Positions 37,336 through 46,418 of a stretch of DNA of 64,000 nt are shown piece after piece. Within the stretch, counting starts at the first letter, position 1. Every line of letters begins with the position of its first letter. The notes under the pieces are model-generated. The model ran no database searches. It was not told the DNA's origin and was given only the letters and a program-made list of their open reading frames with translations. The stretch covers positions 1-64,000 of the forward strand of contig NZ_JAGGKR010000002.1 in assembly GCF_017873855.1 (NCBI RefSeq). The letters are read 5' to 3'. The stretch is from Methanolinea mesophila. Lineage in GTDB: Archaea > Halobacteriota > Methanomicrobia > Methanomicrobiales > Methanospirillaceae. Position numbers and translations under genes: made by a program.

Positions 37336-38313
37336 TCAGGAGAGGTTCCGGATGAAATCTCCGGTGTTCCGGAACCCTTTCCTCCGGGCAAGGGCACGAA
37401 TCTCCTTCTCGATGCCGCTTCCGTACTGCATCGCCTTCTTCTCGTACCATGCGATTTCCGGGGGGATGAACCGTGCGGCGAGCTCCCGGAGCGCCCGTTT
37501 CCTGACACCGCCTGTTACTTTCCCCCGATCGGGGAGCATTTTTGCGGCGTTCACCACCCTGAGGTCGAGATAGGGCATGGAGAGAGAAGTCCCGTGCAGG
37601 CCGGCCACCGCCTGGTCACGGGCTCCCTGGAGGGCGAGGCTTCCGAAATCCGCCTCAAGCTGCGACTCGACGTCCTCCACCGTAAGATAGCGGGCATAAC
37701 CGCCGAAAAGCTCGTCGGCTCCCTGCCCGGTCAGGATACGGGAGTGGCCGAGCTCCCTTGCTGCCCGGGCAATGAAGAACTGGGTCACCGCAATTGCCAC
37801 GTCGACCGGTCCATTAACCGGAATTACGGGGAGCACGGAATGTATGGCATCCTCAATCTGGCCGGGCGGAATCACCGCCACGGTAATTTCAAGGCCAAGT
37901 ACGCGGGCCACCGCTCCTGCCCGGACGATATCATGGGATGAAGCGGTCCCTACCACCAGGCAGGGGAGGCCTGCGAGAGCCGCCACCAGGGAAGAATCGA
38001 CACCGCCGGAGAGCGCACAGACCCCTTCGTCCGACCGGAGCGAGACCGCCTTCACGACGGCCTCTTCCAGCGTGAGATCCGGCACGCAGGGCGAGATCCT
38101 GGTCTCCATATTCCCGCAACGGAACGTCCCCGGTGGGATCGGCCCCGGGATGATCCCGAGGTGGTCCCTGCCCTCACACACTCCGGAAGAGAAGAAGAAC
38201 TCCCCGCCGAAACGGGATACCCGGGACGGCTGGTCCGAGAGGATGGCCTCGATCTCCCCTTCGGTAAGTCTCCGACCCTCGTCCTCGACCCATCCGCGGA
38301 TAAAAAGCGACAT
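37336..38313 (-). CDS. Asparagine synthase-related protein (ATP-pyrophosphatase domain)
   Basis: A 325-residue protein. CALSGGVDSSLVAALAG near residue 100 is the PP-loop of asparagine synthetases, with GQGADELFGGYARY downstream. The first 75 residues resemble a decayed end of the glutaminase domain (FGGEFFF ... GRDHLGIIPGP) and have no N-terminal catalytic Cys. So it probably adenylates a substrate and takes ammonia from elsewhere, or does another amidation. Not assignable as AsnB. Confidence 0.8.
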   Translation of the reverse strand: MSLFIRGWVEDEGRRLTEGEIEAILSDQPSRVSRFGGEFFFSSGVCEGRDHLGIIPGPIPPGTFRCGNMETRISPCVPDLTLEEAVVKAVSLRSDEGVCALSGGVDSSLVAALAGLPCLVVGTASSHDIVRAGAVARVLGLEITVAVIPPGQIEDAIHSVLPVIPVNGPVDVAIAVTQFFIARAARELGHSRILTGQGADELFGGYARYLTVEDVESQLEADFGSLALQGARDQAVAGLHGTSLSMPYLDLRVVNAAKMLPDRGKVTGGVRKRALRELAARFIPPEIAWYEKKAMQYGSGIEKEIRALARRKGFRNTGDFIRNLS

Positions 38314-38431
38314 TGTCCCGGCTCTGCTCGTACAGCATAAACTGTGTGTTGATCGGCCATCAGGGTATTGTTGTCCATTCCCCTTGTCCGGTCATTCTAC
38401 GGGGAAAACGAGGTTCCGGTCGTCCTCCTTT

Positions 38432-39274
38432 TCAGGGAAGGGACTGGTTCATCACCATGTCAAGCTGACTATAGGGATAGACCCGCACGTTGTCGATAAG
38501 TGACGGGCCGTAGTCGATATACGACCGGGCACCGATATAGACCGGAAGGGGAACGGCCGAATAGTTCGCGCTAAGAGTTCCCTCAGGCCTGTGGAGGAGC
38601 TCGCCGTCCCGATAAAACTCTACATGGCGGTCGGGAAGGACCACGATGGTGTATCTGTGCCAGGCTCCCACGTCAGCGTCCGCCGGTCCACCGATGACCT
38701 GGAGGTGCTCGTAGGTATCGCTTTCGTTGGTGATGAAGAAGTCGTACACGCCGTGACCGATCTCCTGGGGAGCCTCACCCCAGCATGCGGGGCCGATAGG
38801 CCGAAGCACTATCTGGATGAGCGCGTCCGCACCTTCAGGGTAGCGGGGAATGCGGAAAAATGCATCTACCCAGCATCCTTCGCTCCGGGTATCGTTCGCG
38901 TACATGTCGACCTGGTAAATGATCCCTCCCGAGAGGTTGAAACGCTCGTGCGAAATGGCGAAGCTGTCATAGAGATCGTCGCCCCTGCAGTCGAAGCTGG
39001 GCGGCGGGTTGCCCATGTCTGCCCTGACCTCGGGGAGGGGATAGCCGTATCGTTGCCAGCCTGAAAGACCGTTGTCAAACGTGTCCTCGAAGAGCGGGAC
39101 GGGAGCCCGGGAGGTGCCGGTCATTGAAATATTCTCTCCGGCAGTCTGTGATGCCCCGATGAACGGGAAGAAACCTGATATCGAGATTCCGAGGAACACT
39201 ACCAGGACAATCGACAGGGCAGAGAGGACTACCATCTTTTTTTTCCTCTTCTCCCCTCCTTCGCTGTCGGTCAT
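38432..39274 (-). CDS. Membrane-anchored protein with LamG-like (jelly-roll) domain
   Basis: A 280-residue protein: a short basic cytoplasmic part (EKRKKKM), one membrane helix (VVLSALSIVLVVFLGISISGF), then an extracellular concanavalin-like domain starting FEDTFDNGLSGWQRYGYP, with YTIVVLPDRHVEFYRDGELL and YIGARSYIDYGPSLIDNVRV. The domain family usually binds sugar or protein ligands. Ligand unknown. Confidence 0.75.
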   Translation of the reverse strand: MTDSEGGEKRKKKMVVLSALSIVLVVFLGISISGFFPFIGASQTAGENISMTGTSRAPVPLFEDTFDNGLSGWQRYGYPLPEVRADMGNPPPSFDCRGDDLYDSFAISHERFNLSGGIIYQVDMYANDTRSEGCWVDAFFRIPRYPEGADALIQIVLRPIGPACWGEAPQEIGHGVYDFFITNESDTYEHLQVIGGPADADVGAWHRYTIVVLPDRHVEFYRDGELLHRPEGTLSANYSAVPLPVYIGARSYIDYGPSLIDNVRVYPYSQLDMVMNQSLP

Positions 39275-39396
39275 AGATTCCTACATATAAACCATTTTAG
39301 GGAATAAATGAATTCCGAAGTTTTCCCGGGCGACGGGATATGCGGGACAAGGAGTATAACCTACGTGGTGTAAGACGAAATACAGGCTTAATACGA

Positions 39397-40329
39397 TTAT
39401 TCCGGCTCTCTCGATCGTATAAGGTCTGCGATGCACCGGTTATAAGGGGTCGGGACGGAATGACGTGTCCCGAGGCGGGCGACGTACCCGTTGAGGAGTT
39501 CGATCTCGGTTCGTTTGCCTTCACGGAGGTCGAAGTACATCGAAGTATGCACCGGGGCGAAATCGGGAATCTGCACGGAATAGAGGTAATCCAGGTATTC
39601 CCCGGCGGTCTTCCACGAGAGGTGGACCTCCTCGGCGTCCATGACCGCGAACGTCTCCTCGATCAGGCCGGTGACTATCTCCCTGAGATACGCATTCTCA
39701 ACCGCCCCGACCGGTTCGCCAAGGAGGGCCGTGAGCGGGTTGACCGCAATATTCAGGAGGGCCTTCGTCCATTTACCCGCCCTGATGTCGGGAGATGCGG
39801 CTACGGGCACTCCGGCGGATCCCAGCAACGCGATCAGGCGGTCAAGTACCGCATGTTCCGGTTCACCCGACCAGATCCCGAGCGCCACCGGCCCGCTCTC
39901 CCGAAGGACCCTTACCGACCCGGGCCCTTCGATTGCAAAGTTGGTGGTGATGGTCCCCCCGATAACGAGGGCTGAATAGGAAGAGATGATCTCTTCGTTT
40001 CCGATGCCGTTCTGGAGGCTTACCACCGGCCGGTCCCGGATTACACCGGCATATTCTTCACAAATCTCAAGGGTATCGGTCCCCTTGGCGGTGATGAACA
40101 CATAATCGGGAGAGTCCGGAGCACCTCCCGGCCCCGCGATGCAGGAGATGCCGGCGACCGTTCCCTCGCCCCAAATCCCGCGCATTTCAAGTCCCCGTTG
40201 CCTGATTGCCTCGGCGTGGCGTGGACGGCATGCCGTGTAAACGGTCGCGACACCCGCGAGCTTACCGGCGAGGGAGAGTCCGACCGCGCCTGCGCCGAGG
40301 ATCAGGATAACCGGGCCAGCCTGTGACAT
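39397..40329 (-). CDS. panE: 2-Dehydropantoate 2-reductase
   Basis: A 310-residue NADPH-dependent ketopantoate reductase of coenzyme A synthesis. VILILGAGAVGLSLAGKLAG is the dinucleotide-binding site. RAGKWTKALLNIAVNPLTAL with the catalytic Lys follows, and EVHLSWKTAGEYLDY later. I start at MSQAGPV (40329); the upstream 24 codons are unsupported. Confidence 0.9.
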   Translation of the reverse strand: MSQAGPVILILGAGAVGLSLAGKLAGVATVYTACRPRHAEAIRQRGLEMRGIWGEGTVAGISCIAGPGGAPDSPDYVFITAKGTDTLEICEEYAGVIRDRPVVSLQNGIGNEEIISSYSALVIGGTITTNFAIEGPGSVRVLRESGPVALGIWSGEPEHAVLDRLIALLGSAGVPVAASPDIRAGKWTKALLNIAVNPLTALLGEPVGAVENAYLREIVTGLIEETFAVMDAEEVHLSWKTAGEYLDYLYSVQIPDFAPVHTSMYFDLREGKRTEIELLNGYVARLGTRHSVPTPYNRCIADLIRSREPE

Positions 40330-40535
40330 GGTATGCGAACTGTTACTATGAGGCGGAACAGGATAATCATCTCGGAATGTTTCCGGATGAGTCCGTGCCA
40401 CTGTGGTACTGCACCAGTAGCGACGAATGCCCCGGATTTTCAGGATTCCCCTGAGATGTCACGGGCGTCCTTCCGTTCCTGATCGTCCTCCAGGGAAATC
40501 CGCCAACCGCATTTTCGCCCCGCACCCTCCGCAGG

Positions 40536-40543
40536 ATTTTTAA
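40536..40543 (+). promoter_or_regulatory. TATA box for GyrI-like gene
   Basis: tttttaag about 27 nt before the ATG at 40568, suggesting a leaderless transcript. Confidence 0.5.
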
Positions 40544-40567
40544 GAATCCTTCTCCTCTTGTTCATTC

Positions 40568-41047
40568 ATGTCGGAATCAGGAGAGATCAGCCTGGTGGAA
40601 GTGCCGCCGGTCCTCGTGGCCGGGATACGGCGGAAAGGCTCTTACCAAGAGATCCCCGTCATGATCGGGGAGCTTGCGGAATTCATCGTCAGACGCGAGA
40701 TCGGGCCCTCGGGCCCCCCGATCTACCTGTGGCACGAAAAGTCCGTTGAGGATGCATACCGGGCCGATGCATCGGGGGACGCCGATATCGAGGTCGCGTT
40801 CCCGGTGACCGGCCGGACCAGACCTGAGGGGGATATCGTCACGTACGAGCTCCCGGGAGGATTGATGGCCAGGGTGCTCCACAAGGGGCCATACCAGGAA
40901 TGCACCGGGACCTACGAGAAGCTCTTCGCGTGGCTGGAATCTGAAGGCAGAAAGATCAAAGGGCCGATCCGTGAGATCTACCTCAACGATCCCCGGGAAG
41001 TGCGGCCGGACGAGATCCTCACCGAAATACTGGCTCCGGTGGGATAG
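40568..41047 (+). CDS. GyrI-like small-molecule-binding (AraC effector-binding) domain protein
   Basis: A 159-residue stand-alone SOUL/GyrI-like domain. VEVPPVLVAGIRRKGSYQEI opens it and YELPGGLMARVLHKGPYQE with TYEKLFAWL are the pattern shared with the AraC effector-binding fold. Such domains bind hydrophobic small molecules. There is no DNA-binding domain and no obvious neighbour in a pathway. Confidence 0.85.
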   Translation: MSESGEISLVEVPPVLVAGIRRKGSYQEIPVMIGELAEFIVRREIGPSGPPIYLWHEKSVEDAYRADASGDADIEVAFPVTGRTRPEGDIVTYELPGGLMARVLHKGPYQECTGTYEKLFAWLESEGRKIKGPIREIYLNDPREVRPDEILTEILAPVG

Positions 41048-41183
41048 AACGGAAAAACCAGATCGGTTACTGTCCGAATACCCGCCTTAAGCGGGAGGCG
41101 CCGGGCAGGAACCGTCATCACCGGGAGATACGCACCGGAATGAAATATTCATACCTTCACGCGTCATTCCCTCATTTGATATC

Positions 41184-42104
41184 ATGAGGGACGGGCAGGT
41201 TGCAGTGAGCGAGGTTGTAGGGACCATCCTGATCATCGTGCTGGTGATCGCGGTGGCGATCATTATGGCTTCGCAGTTCCTGGGTTTTTTCAATCTCCTC
41301 GGGAAATCTGCATATATCGCACCTGAGATCAAGGTGGTGAACGTTTCCGGAGTTCAGGCGATCAGCCTCTATAGCAGGGGAGGTGATGTGGCCTCGGTGA
41401 ATGCCTCCGCACAGGCCGCCTACAGGCTGGGCCTCTACGTCGACACGCCGGAACGTTCGGATATGGTGAAATATGATCCATCGCTGACATACTTTGGTCC
41501 GGGCGATACCCTCTACATCTACCGCACCCCGGCAGGATACTATGCAACCGGGGACCTGACCGGAATAACCGGCACGCTTCCGCTTCCCGGGGGGCCGTTA
41601 AGCCTTCGCCTGGTCGACGAGACTGCACATATCCTCATCGCCAACGAGGGGATCGGGGGGACTGGAACGGGAACAGGTACCGTGACCGGAACGACTACGG
41701 CAACGACGACGGTGACCACCACAGCGACGACCATGGTTACCACTTCACCTACGCCTACACAGCCATCAGAATGCGGTTCAGTATCAGGTATGAAATATAA
41801 TGATCTCAATGGGAATGGAGTTAGAGATCCAAATGAGCCTGGATTGAGTGGATGGGAAATAAAATGTTACAACAAACCTGGCGGGTCCTGGGTTTTATCA
41901 CAGACTACTACCACAAACGGAAACGGGGACTTTGTATTTAACGGACTGAAATTCTCTCCGGCCGAACAATACAGGATTGTAGAAACCCAACGAAATGGAT
42001 GGAAGCCAACTAATCCTTCTTCTGGAGAATATGACAATGTCATTTTGAACCCATCCCACTGCTATGCAACCGGGATAAATTTTGGAAATCAAGTGATTGC
42101 ATAA
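41184..42104 (+). CDS. Archaeal type IV pilin-like protein with SdrD-B-like C-terminal domain
   Basis: A 306-residue protein. The N-terminus (QVAVSEVVGTILIIVLVIAV) is the archaeal pilin N-domain, processed by prepilin peptidase. A beta-rich region follows, then a Thr-rich spacer (residues about 160-193), then a domain beginning VSGMKYNDLNGNGVRD, the SdrD-B-like calcium-binding adhesin type. The last ~330 bases (about 41765-42104) are conspicuously AT-richer than the rest, as if that domain was acquired separately. Probably surface filament or adhesin. Confidence 0.88.
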   Translation: MRDGQVAVSEVVGTILIIVLVIAVAIIMASQFLGFFNLLGKSAYIAPEIKVVNVSGVQAISLYSRGGDVASVNASAQAAYRLGLYVDTPERSDMVKYDPSLTYFGPGDTLYIYRTPAGYYATGDLTGITGTLPLPGGPLSLRLVDETAHILIANEGIGGTGTGTGTVTGTTTATTTVTTTATTMVTTSPTPTQPSECGSVSGMKYNDLNGNGVRDPNEPGLSGWEIKCYNKPGGSWVLSQTTTTNGNGDFVFNGLKFSPAEQYRIVETQRNGWKPTNPSSGEYDNVILNPSHCYATGINFGNQVIA

Positions 42105-42126
42105 ATATTCTCAAGGAAAGAATAGC

Positions 42127-42135
42127 TTTTTTTTT
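42127..42135 (+). terminator. T-tract terminator after pilin gene
   Basis: A run of nine T, 23 bases after the pilin stop and before the next start at 42159. Confidence 0.5.
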
Positions 42136-42158
42136 CATGGCGAGCCCTATACTCCGTC

Positions 42159-42866
42159 ATGAAAAATGCCTCTCTCCTTTTTACCGGGCTCCTCTGCCTC
42201 CTCCTCCTTGCGGGGTGTACCACTCCCGCCCCCGGGAATGCCACGTTGACCGCCACCCCCACCCCGTCGACCACTCCCGTTACGGGGACATTTCCTCTTG
42301 AGGTCACCGGGACCGGCACTATGGAAAAGAACATCACCCTCCCGGCGGGCCAGTTGTTCGTGGCACGAATGGACTGCCCCGGCGATGATTTCGTTCCGTT
42401 CTATGCCGATATCACCAGCAGGGACCTCTACCAGATCCTGACGAACAGCCACGGGCCCTACAATTCCAGCCAGGCATTCGGTTCGGTCAACGCGGGGATC
42501 TACACGTTCCGGGTCATCGGGTTCGGCGACTGGACGGTGACGATCGAACGTCCCCTGAAGGATCCGTCCGTGTCCCTTCCCCTGACCATGCACGGGATGG
42601 GGGATACCACCTCGCCCCTGATCCCGTTGCAGCAGGGGAACCACAGCATGAAGTACTCGGTCGTGGCCCCTGAAGGATTCGAGCTGTCGTTCTACAACGA
42701 GAGCGGAGCGCTCGTCTTCGAACCCTCCGGTGAACGTCTCTCAGGGCTGTTCCTCGACAACCCGTGCGCCCAGGGCGAGGGCACGAAAGAGGTGTACATC
42801 CCGGAGAACGGATATTACCTCTTCAATATCCGGACCAACGGGTTCTGGGATATCACGCTGGGATGA
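42159..42866 (+). CDS. Lipoprotein of unknown function
   Basis: A 235-residue protein with a signal and lipobox (LLCLLLLAGCTTP). After a Thr/Pro linker, two beta-rich segments share a pattern ending in aromatic GFGDWTVTI and NGFWDITL, suggesting two related domains. No catalytic motif is seen. Probably a lipid-anchored surface protein. Confidence 0.7.
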   Translation: MKNASLLFTGLLCLLLLAGCTTPAPGNATLTATPTPSTTPVTGTFPLEVTGTGTMEKNITLPAGQLFVARMDCPGDDFVPFYADITSRDLYQILTNSHGPYNSSQAFGSVNAGIYTFRVIGFGDWTVTIERPLKDPSVSLPLTMHGMGDTTSPLIPLQQGNHSMKYSVVAPEGFELSFYNESGALVFEPSGERLSGLFLDNPCAQGEGTKEVYIPENGYYLFNIRTNGFWDITLG

Positions 42867-42934
42867 ATCAGAGCCCCGGCAGACCGGCATTCCCGAACCC
42901 GATTTTTTTCCGGTCATGCACCGGAGAGTCGACC

Positions 42935-42940
42935 AAAAAA
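42935..42940 (-). terminator. T-tract terminator of PEGA gene
   Basis: Minus-strand T-run (aaaaaa on plus) a few bases after the PEGA stop. A plus-strand T-run at 42902-42909 serves the convergent lipoprotein gene. Confidence 0.4.
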
Positions 42941-42946
42941 GATTTT

Positions 42947-43654
42947 TTAGAGGTGTTTCCTTGATGCGAGGAGGGCTACTGCCGCTCCCGCGAGGGCAAT
43001 CACTGCAATCCCGGCTCCGATCGGCGCCTTGGTGGTGGGGGTCGGTGTCGGGTTGAGGGTTGCGTAGAGATCTACTGTCTCGCCCTTGCCCGGGTACTGA
43101 GTGATGGATCCTGTATAGGGCTGGTAGCCTTCCTTGGTCACCGTGAAGGTCCTGTACGGGGTTCCGGTAACATACACCTGGATGGTGAGAGTTCCCTGAT
43201 TGATGGTACCTTCCACAGTGTTGTCGAGCATGACGGTCGCCCCGTCAACATTGCAGTGGACCGTGAACCATCCGACGTCACCGCCGATGAGGGTGGGCAC
43301 TGTCGTCGCGATCGGGTTCAGGGTTGCATACAGGTCGAAGGTCTCACCCTTCCCGGGCGACGGCCCGACGTCACCGGTGTAGGTGGAATACCCTTCTTTG
43401 CTCACGGTATAGGTCGTGTAGGGGGTGCCCGTGGTGTATACCGGCACATAGAGCTGACCGCTGGTGATATCTCCCATATACGTCCCGTCGAAAAATACCT
43501 GGGCGCCTTCCACATTGCAGTGGACAAGGAACCATCCCTGGTCTCCTCCGATCGGGGGCTGGGCGAGTGCCGGAGCGGTGCAGAATACCAAAAGAAGGAC
43601 TGCCAGAATACCTCCGGCAGCGATGGATCCGAATTTCTCTGACTTGCGAGTCAT
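42947..43654 (-). CDS. PEGA-domain surface protein
   Basis: A 235-residue secreted protein. After a signal peptide (ILAVLLLVFCTAPALA) come two PEGA domains, each starting with GWF.VHCNV and containing GTPY.T.TV.KEGY. A Pro/Thr linker leads to a C-terminal membrane helix (GAGIAVIALAGAAVALLA) followed by RKHL, a pattern like sorting/anchoring tails of archaeal surface proteins. PEGA domains are usually found in S-layer-associated proteins. Confidence 0.88.
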   Translation of the reverse strand: MTRKSEKFGSIAAGGILAVLLLVFCTAPALAQPPIGGDQGWFLVHCNVEGAQVFFDGTYMGDITSGQLYVPVYTTGTPYTTYTVSKEGYSTYTGDVGPSPGKGETFDLYATLNPIATTVPTLIGGDVGWFTVHCNVDGATVMLDNTVEGTINQGTLTIQVYVTGTPYRTFTVTKEGYQPYTGSITQYPGKGETVDLYATLNPTPTPTTKAPIGAGIAVIALAGAAVALLASRKHL

Positions 43655-43826
43655 GGAAGAACGTAGCGGGGCTAGCTTTTAAAATGTTTGGAAATTTTTA
43701 TTCCGGAAACAGGCGAATTTGTGAAAAGGTCCGCTACATCACAGCGATTATCCCGGGAGATTGAATAACGTCCAAGCGACGATCTTATGAATCCGGGGGA
43801 AGAGTATTATGGGAACTTTTCCCGGC

Positions 43827-43911
43827 GCGAGGGTAGCTAAGCCAGGCCAAAGGCGGCGGACTTAAGATCCGTTCTCGAAGGAGTCCGTGGGTTCGAATCC
43901 CACCCCTCGCA
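43827..43911 (+). tRNA. tRNA-Leu (anticodon UAA)
   Basis: The acceptor stem GCGAGGG (43827-43833) pairs with CCCTCGC (43904-43910), discriminator A at 43911. The anticodon loop CTTAAGA gives anticodon TAA between GCGGA and TCCGT. A long variable arm (CTCGAAGGAG), and the T loop GTTCGAATCC, fit a class II tRNA. CCA is not encoded. Confidence 0.95.
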
Positions 43912-44010
43912 TTTTATTGCACCCTGCCATTCCGAACCTTCGTTGTCGAATTCTCGTCCGAAATGATGTGGGGGGGGAAAGGTGCGGTCTGAACCTCCAT
44001 GCAGGGCCAT

Positions 44011-44020
44011 ATTTATATAA
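44011..44020 (+). promoter_or_regulatory. TATA box for HTH regulator
   Basis: atttatataa, about 30 nt before the ATG at 44046. Confidence 0.55.
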
Positions 44021-44045
44021 TGTCTCTTCCACCAGATCGCTACAT

Positions 44046-44681
44046 ATGAAGAAAATGACGGTCAGGCTCTCTGCGGATATCTTCGATTACTGCAGATCCT
44101 ACGGCCAGGTCATAGAGAGATTCGAGGTTATCTCACTCTTCAACATGGTTGACGACATGCACAGCGAAGTGTGCAAGTTTACCATCAGGGAAGGGATCCC
44201 CGTCGATCAGATACAATGCAATTATGTGTCGAACCTGATCGTGCTTCAACACAAAGGTCGGGAGTATACCTGTCTTGCAAGGGGAACGTTTTCCGATGAT
44301 ATTACCCGGTTCCTCCGCACCTACGGATCCAAGTTCGAGCACCCGATCGTCTTCCAGGACGATTGCCTGACCTTCAACATGGTCGGGACTCCGGAGGACT
44401 TCCATACGTTCGTGACCGATGCCGCGGAGAAAGGGTGGGGGCTCGAGATCCTTTCGGTCTGCGATTACAATCCCCAGGTGGACGGAATTTTTGGTATCCT
44501 TACCCCCAAGCAGAAAGACATCCTGCTCGAGTCCTACCGCCAGGGGTATTTCGATCACCCCAGGAGGATAAATGCCGGTGAACTTGCGGAAAAAATGGGG
44601 ATGCACAAGAGCACGCTGCTTGAACACATCCATAAAGCGGAGAAACGGTTGATCGGGCACATCCTCGAACAGGTCGCGTGA
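44046..44681 (+). CDS. Bacterio-opsin activator-type HTH (HTH_10) regulator
   Basis: A 211-residue protein. The first ~150 residues form an effector or dimerisation part, with GYLEILSVCDYN-like segment LEILSVCDYNPQVDG. The last 60 have LTPKQKDILLESYRQGYFDHPR followed by AGELAEKMGMHKSTLLEHI, the HTH_10 pattern of archaeal Bat-like regulators. Target genes are unknown; the gene stands alone with its own promoter. Confidence 0.85.
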   Translation: MKKMTVRLSADIFDYCRSYGQVIERFEVISLFNMVDDMHSEVCKFTIREGIPVDQIQCNYVSNLIVLQHKGREYTCLARGTFSDDITRFLRTYGSKFEHPIVFQDDCLTFNMVGTPEDFHTFVTDAAEKGWGLEILSVCDYNPQVDGIFGILTPKQKDILLESYRQGYFDHPRRINAGELAEKMGMHKSTLLEHIHKAEKRLIGHILEQVA

Positions 44682-44871
44682 ACGGTCCGGACGGTCGTCC
44701 TTTATGCATCCTGTTTTTTCTGCAATCCGTTGTGGTCAATCTGCTCCTACTGATCTTGATATACCTCGGGTAAGGATACAGTGGGCCTGAATACCCTGGC
44801 AGCTCCTTTCCGGTGGACGCAATGTAATAAAAAATTGAGAGCCGGTCCCCATTTGCCCGCCGCACCGGCTC

Positions 44872-45432
44872 CTAGATATAGCGTCCCACCCGGTTGCGAT
44901 AATCGGTATATTCCTGGCCATACGCCTTCTGCATATAGTGCTCCTCTGCCCGGACGATGGAATGATGGACCGCAATCACGAATGAACCGAGTATGATCAC
45001 GGCGGGATTCAGCGTGTAGAGTGCGGATGCGCATATTGTCGCATACATGCCGACATACATCGGATTTCTGCTCAATCCGAATAATCCGTCGACCCTGAGA
45101 AGGGTACGTTCCTTGGGAGTCCCCAGCCGGAACGAACTCCCCATTTCGAATCTTCCGACGTATAAAAATGTGAATCCGAAAAACCAGGCGATAAGACCAG
45201 TTACCCGGAGAAAGAGCGGGACTTCGAAGAACGACAGACCGATCCCCCAGCTCTGGAGGACCATGGCCCCCCAAAGGATAATTACCGAGTATTTGCTGGT
45301 ATAAAACAGCGTTCTGTCGATCGGCGTCTCCCCGTCCTGTTCGATATTTTTTCGCAGGAAGGCCGCCCCTCCGCCGAATAAGATAATCAGGAAACCCACG
45401 GGGAGGATTGTAACGAGAACTGCCTCAATCAT
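44872..45432 (-). CDS. Isoprenylcysteine/phospholipid methyltransferase (ICMT/PEMT) family membrane protein
   Basis: A 186-residue integral membrane protein with about five helices. The C-terminal half shows GLFGLSRNPMYVGMY and RAEEHYMQKAYGQEYTDYRNRVGRYI, the SAM-binding signature of the ICMT/PEMT family. Substrate (lipid or prenyl) unknown. Confidence 0.85.
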   Translation of the reverse strand: MIEAVLVTILPVGFLIILFGGGAAFLRKNIEQDGETPIDRTLFYTSKYSVIILWGAMVLQSWGIGLSFFEVPLFLRVTGLIAWFFGFTFLYVGRFEMGSSFRLGTPKERTLLRVDGLFGLSRNPMYVGMYATICASALYTLNPAVIILGSFVIAVHHSIVRAEEHYMQKAYGQEYTDYRNRVGRYI

Positions 45433-45467
45433 GTCATTCCACCGGATTCATACTGATGTCCCCGTCT

Positions 45468-45833
45468 TCAGGAGACGTTGTACAACCCCTTCACGAGGAC
45501 CCAGAAGCCGATAAGTACGAGGAATCCGGCTATTGCATACGGCCAGATTGCAGCCGGCATGAACATAATACCGGTCGCGAGGAAGAGCAGGAAGGCCCCG
45601 ATGAGAACCAGCGACAGGTTCGAGCCTCCCGGATACAGTTTCTTTCTCTCAACGCGGTTCCTTACAAGGGGAACCAGTCCCGAACAGAGAAATCCTCCTC
45701 CAAGCCCGATAAGGAGGCCCAGACCCCCGTTATCCGCGAGCAGCCCCACACCAAGACCGATAAGGGCTCCGGCAGGAATGATGAATCCGTACTGCCGGTG
45801 GTGGTTCTCTTCTTTCTGGTCATCTTCTGCCAT
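45468..45833 (-). CDS. Four-helix membrane protein of unknown function
   Basis: A 121-residue protein: a charged N-terminus (MAEDDQKEENHHRQ) and four hydrophobic helices in two pairs, the first two Gly/Leu-rich (GALIGLGVGLLADNGGLGLL). No family recognised. Its start lies about 35 nt upstream of the methyltransferase gene on the same strand, so the two may be cotranscribed. Confidence 0.65.
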   Translation of the reverse strand: MAEDDQKEENHHRQYGFIIPAGALIGLGVGLLADNGGLGLLIGLGGGFLCSGLVPLVRNRVERKKLYPGGSNLSLVLIGAFLLFLATGIMFMPAAIWPYAIAGFLVLIGFWVLVKGLYNVS

Positions 45834-46000
45834 GGTGGCGGAATAGCATCCCTCATGTTGTATGCATCTCATGATATTCTGATCATGAAAAAGCAGGCAA
45901 ATGTGTTATGAATTGAGCCATACATGTAGGGCCTTATTTATATAGTTCACTTTTAACGAGTGACGCAGGGCAACGAGCGGCCGGGATCGATATTCCGAAA

Positions 46001-46010
46001 TATACTTATA
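46001..46010 (+). promoter_or_regulatory. TATA box for coiled-coil protein
   Basis: tatacttata; transcription would begin close to the ATG at 46033, leaderless. Confidence 0.55.
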
Positions 46011-46032
46011 ATTTTAACAGGTTCTTTCAGCC

Positions 46033-46305
46033 ATGGCTGATGTGGATCCCTCACTCTCCCGGGCAGAGGAAAAAATTGAAGAATTTAATGACGAATTGTT
46101 CAGGCTCAAAAGGGCGGAAGCGAAAGAAAAGAGAGCCGATGCCGGGACCAGGGTCGATGAGGCGGTTTCCGATTATGAACGGAGGCGGGCAGCGCTTGAG
46201 AAGAGCCTGAAAGATCTCCAGTCGGCAGGCGAGCATGCGATGAAAGATGAACAGAAGAAGATTGATAATGCACTCGATGAACTCGATGCGGCATTGGAAC
46301 TATAA
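46033..46305 (+). CDS. Small charged coiled-coil protein
   Basis: A 90-residue, highly charged, heptad-like helical protein (RAEEKIEEFNDELFRLKRAE; ALEKSLKDLQSAGEHAMKDE). No membrane segment or Cys. No named family; likely a structural or DNA/protein-associated coiled coil. Confidence 0.7.
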   Translation: MADVDPSLSRAEEKIEEFNDELFRLKRAEAKEKRADAGTRVDEAVSDYERRRAALEKSLKDLQSAGEHAMKDEQKKIDNALDELDAALEL

Positions 46306-46418
46306 AATCCGATGCGTCAAGCGTAGGGAAGATCCTTCATTTTCGCGAATCAGCGCGGGTTAATGATTTTCACTGAAAGCAGGGTTTTTTCCGGCACTTG
46401 TTTTTCTCCCCGCCCCAA

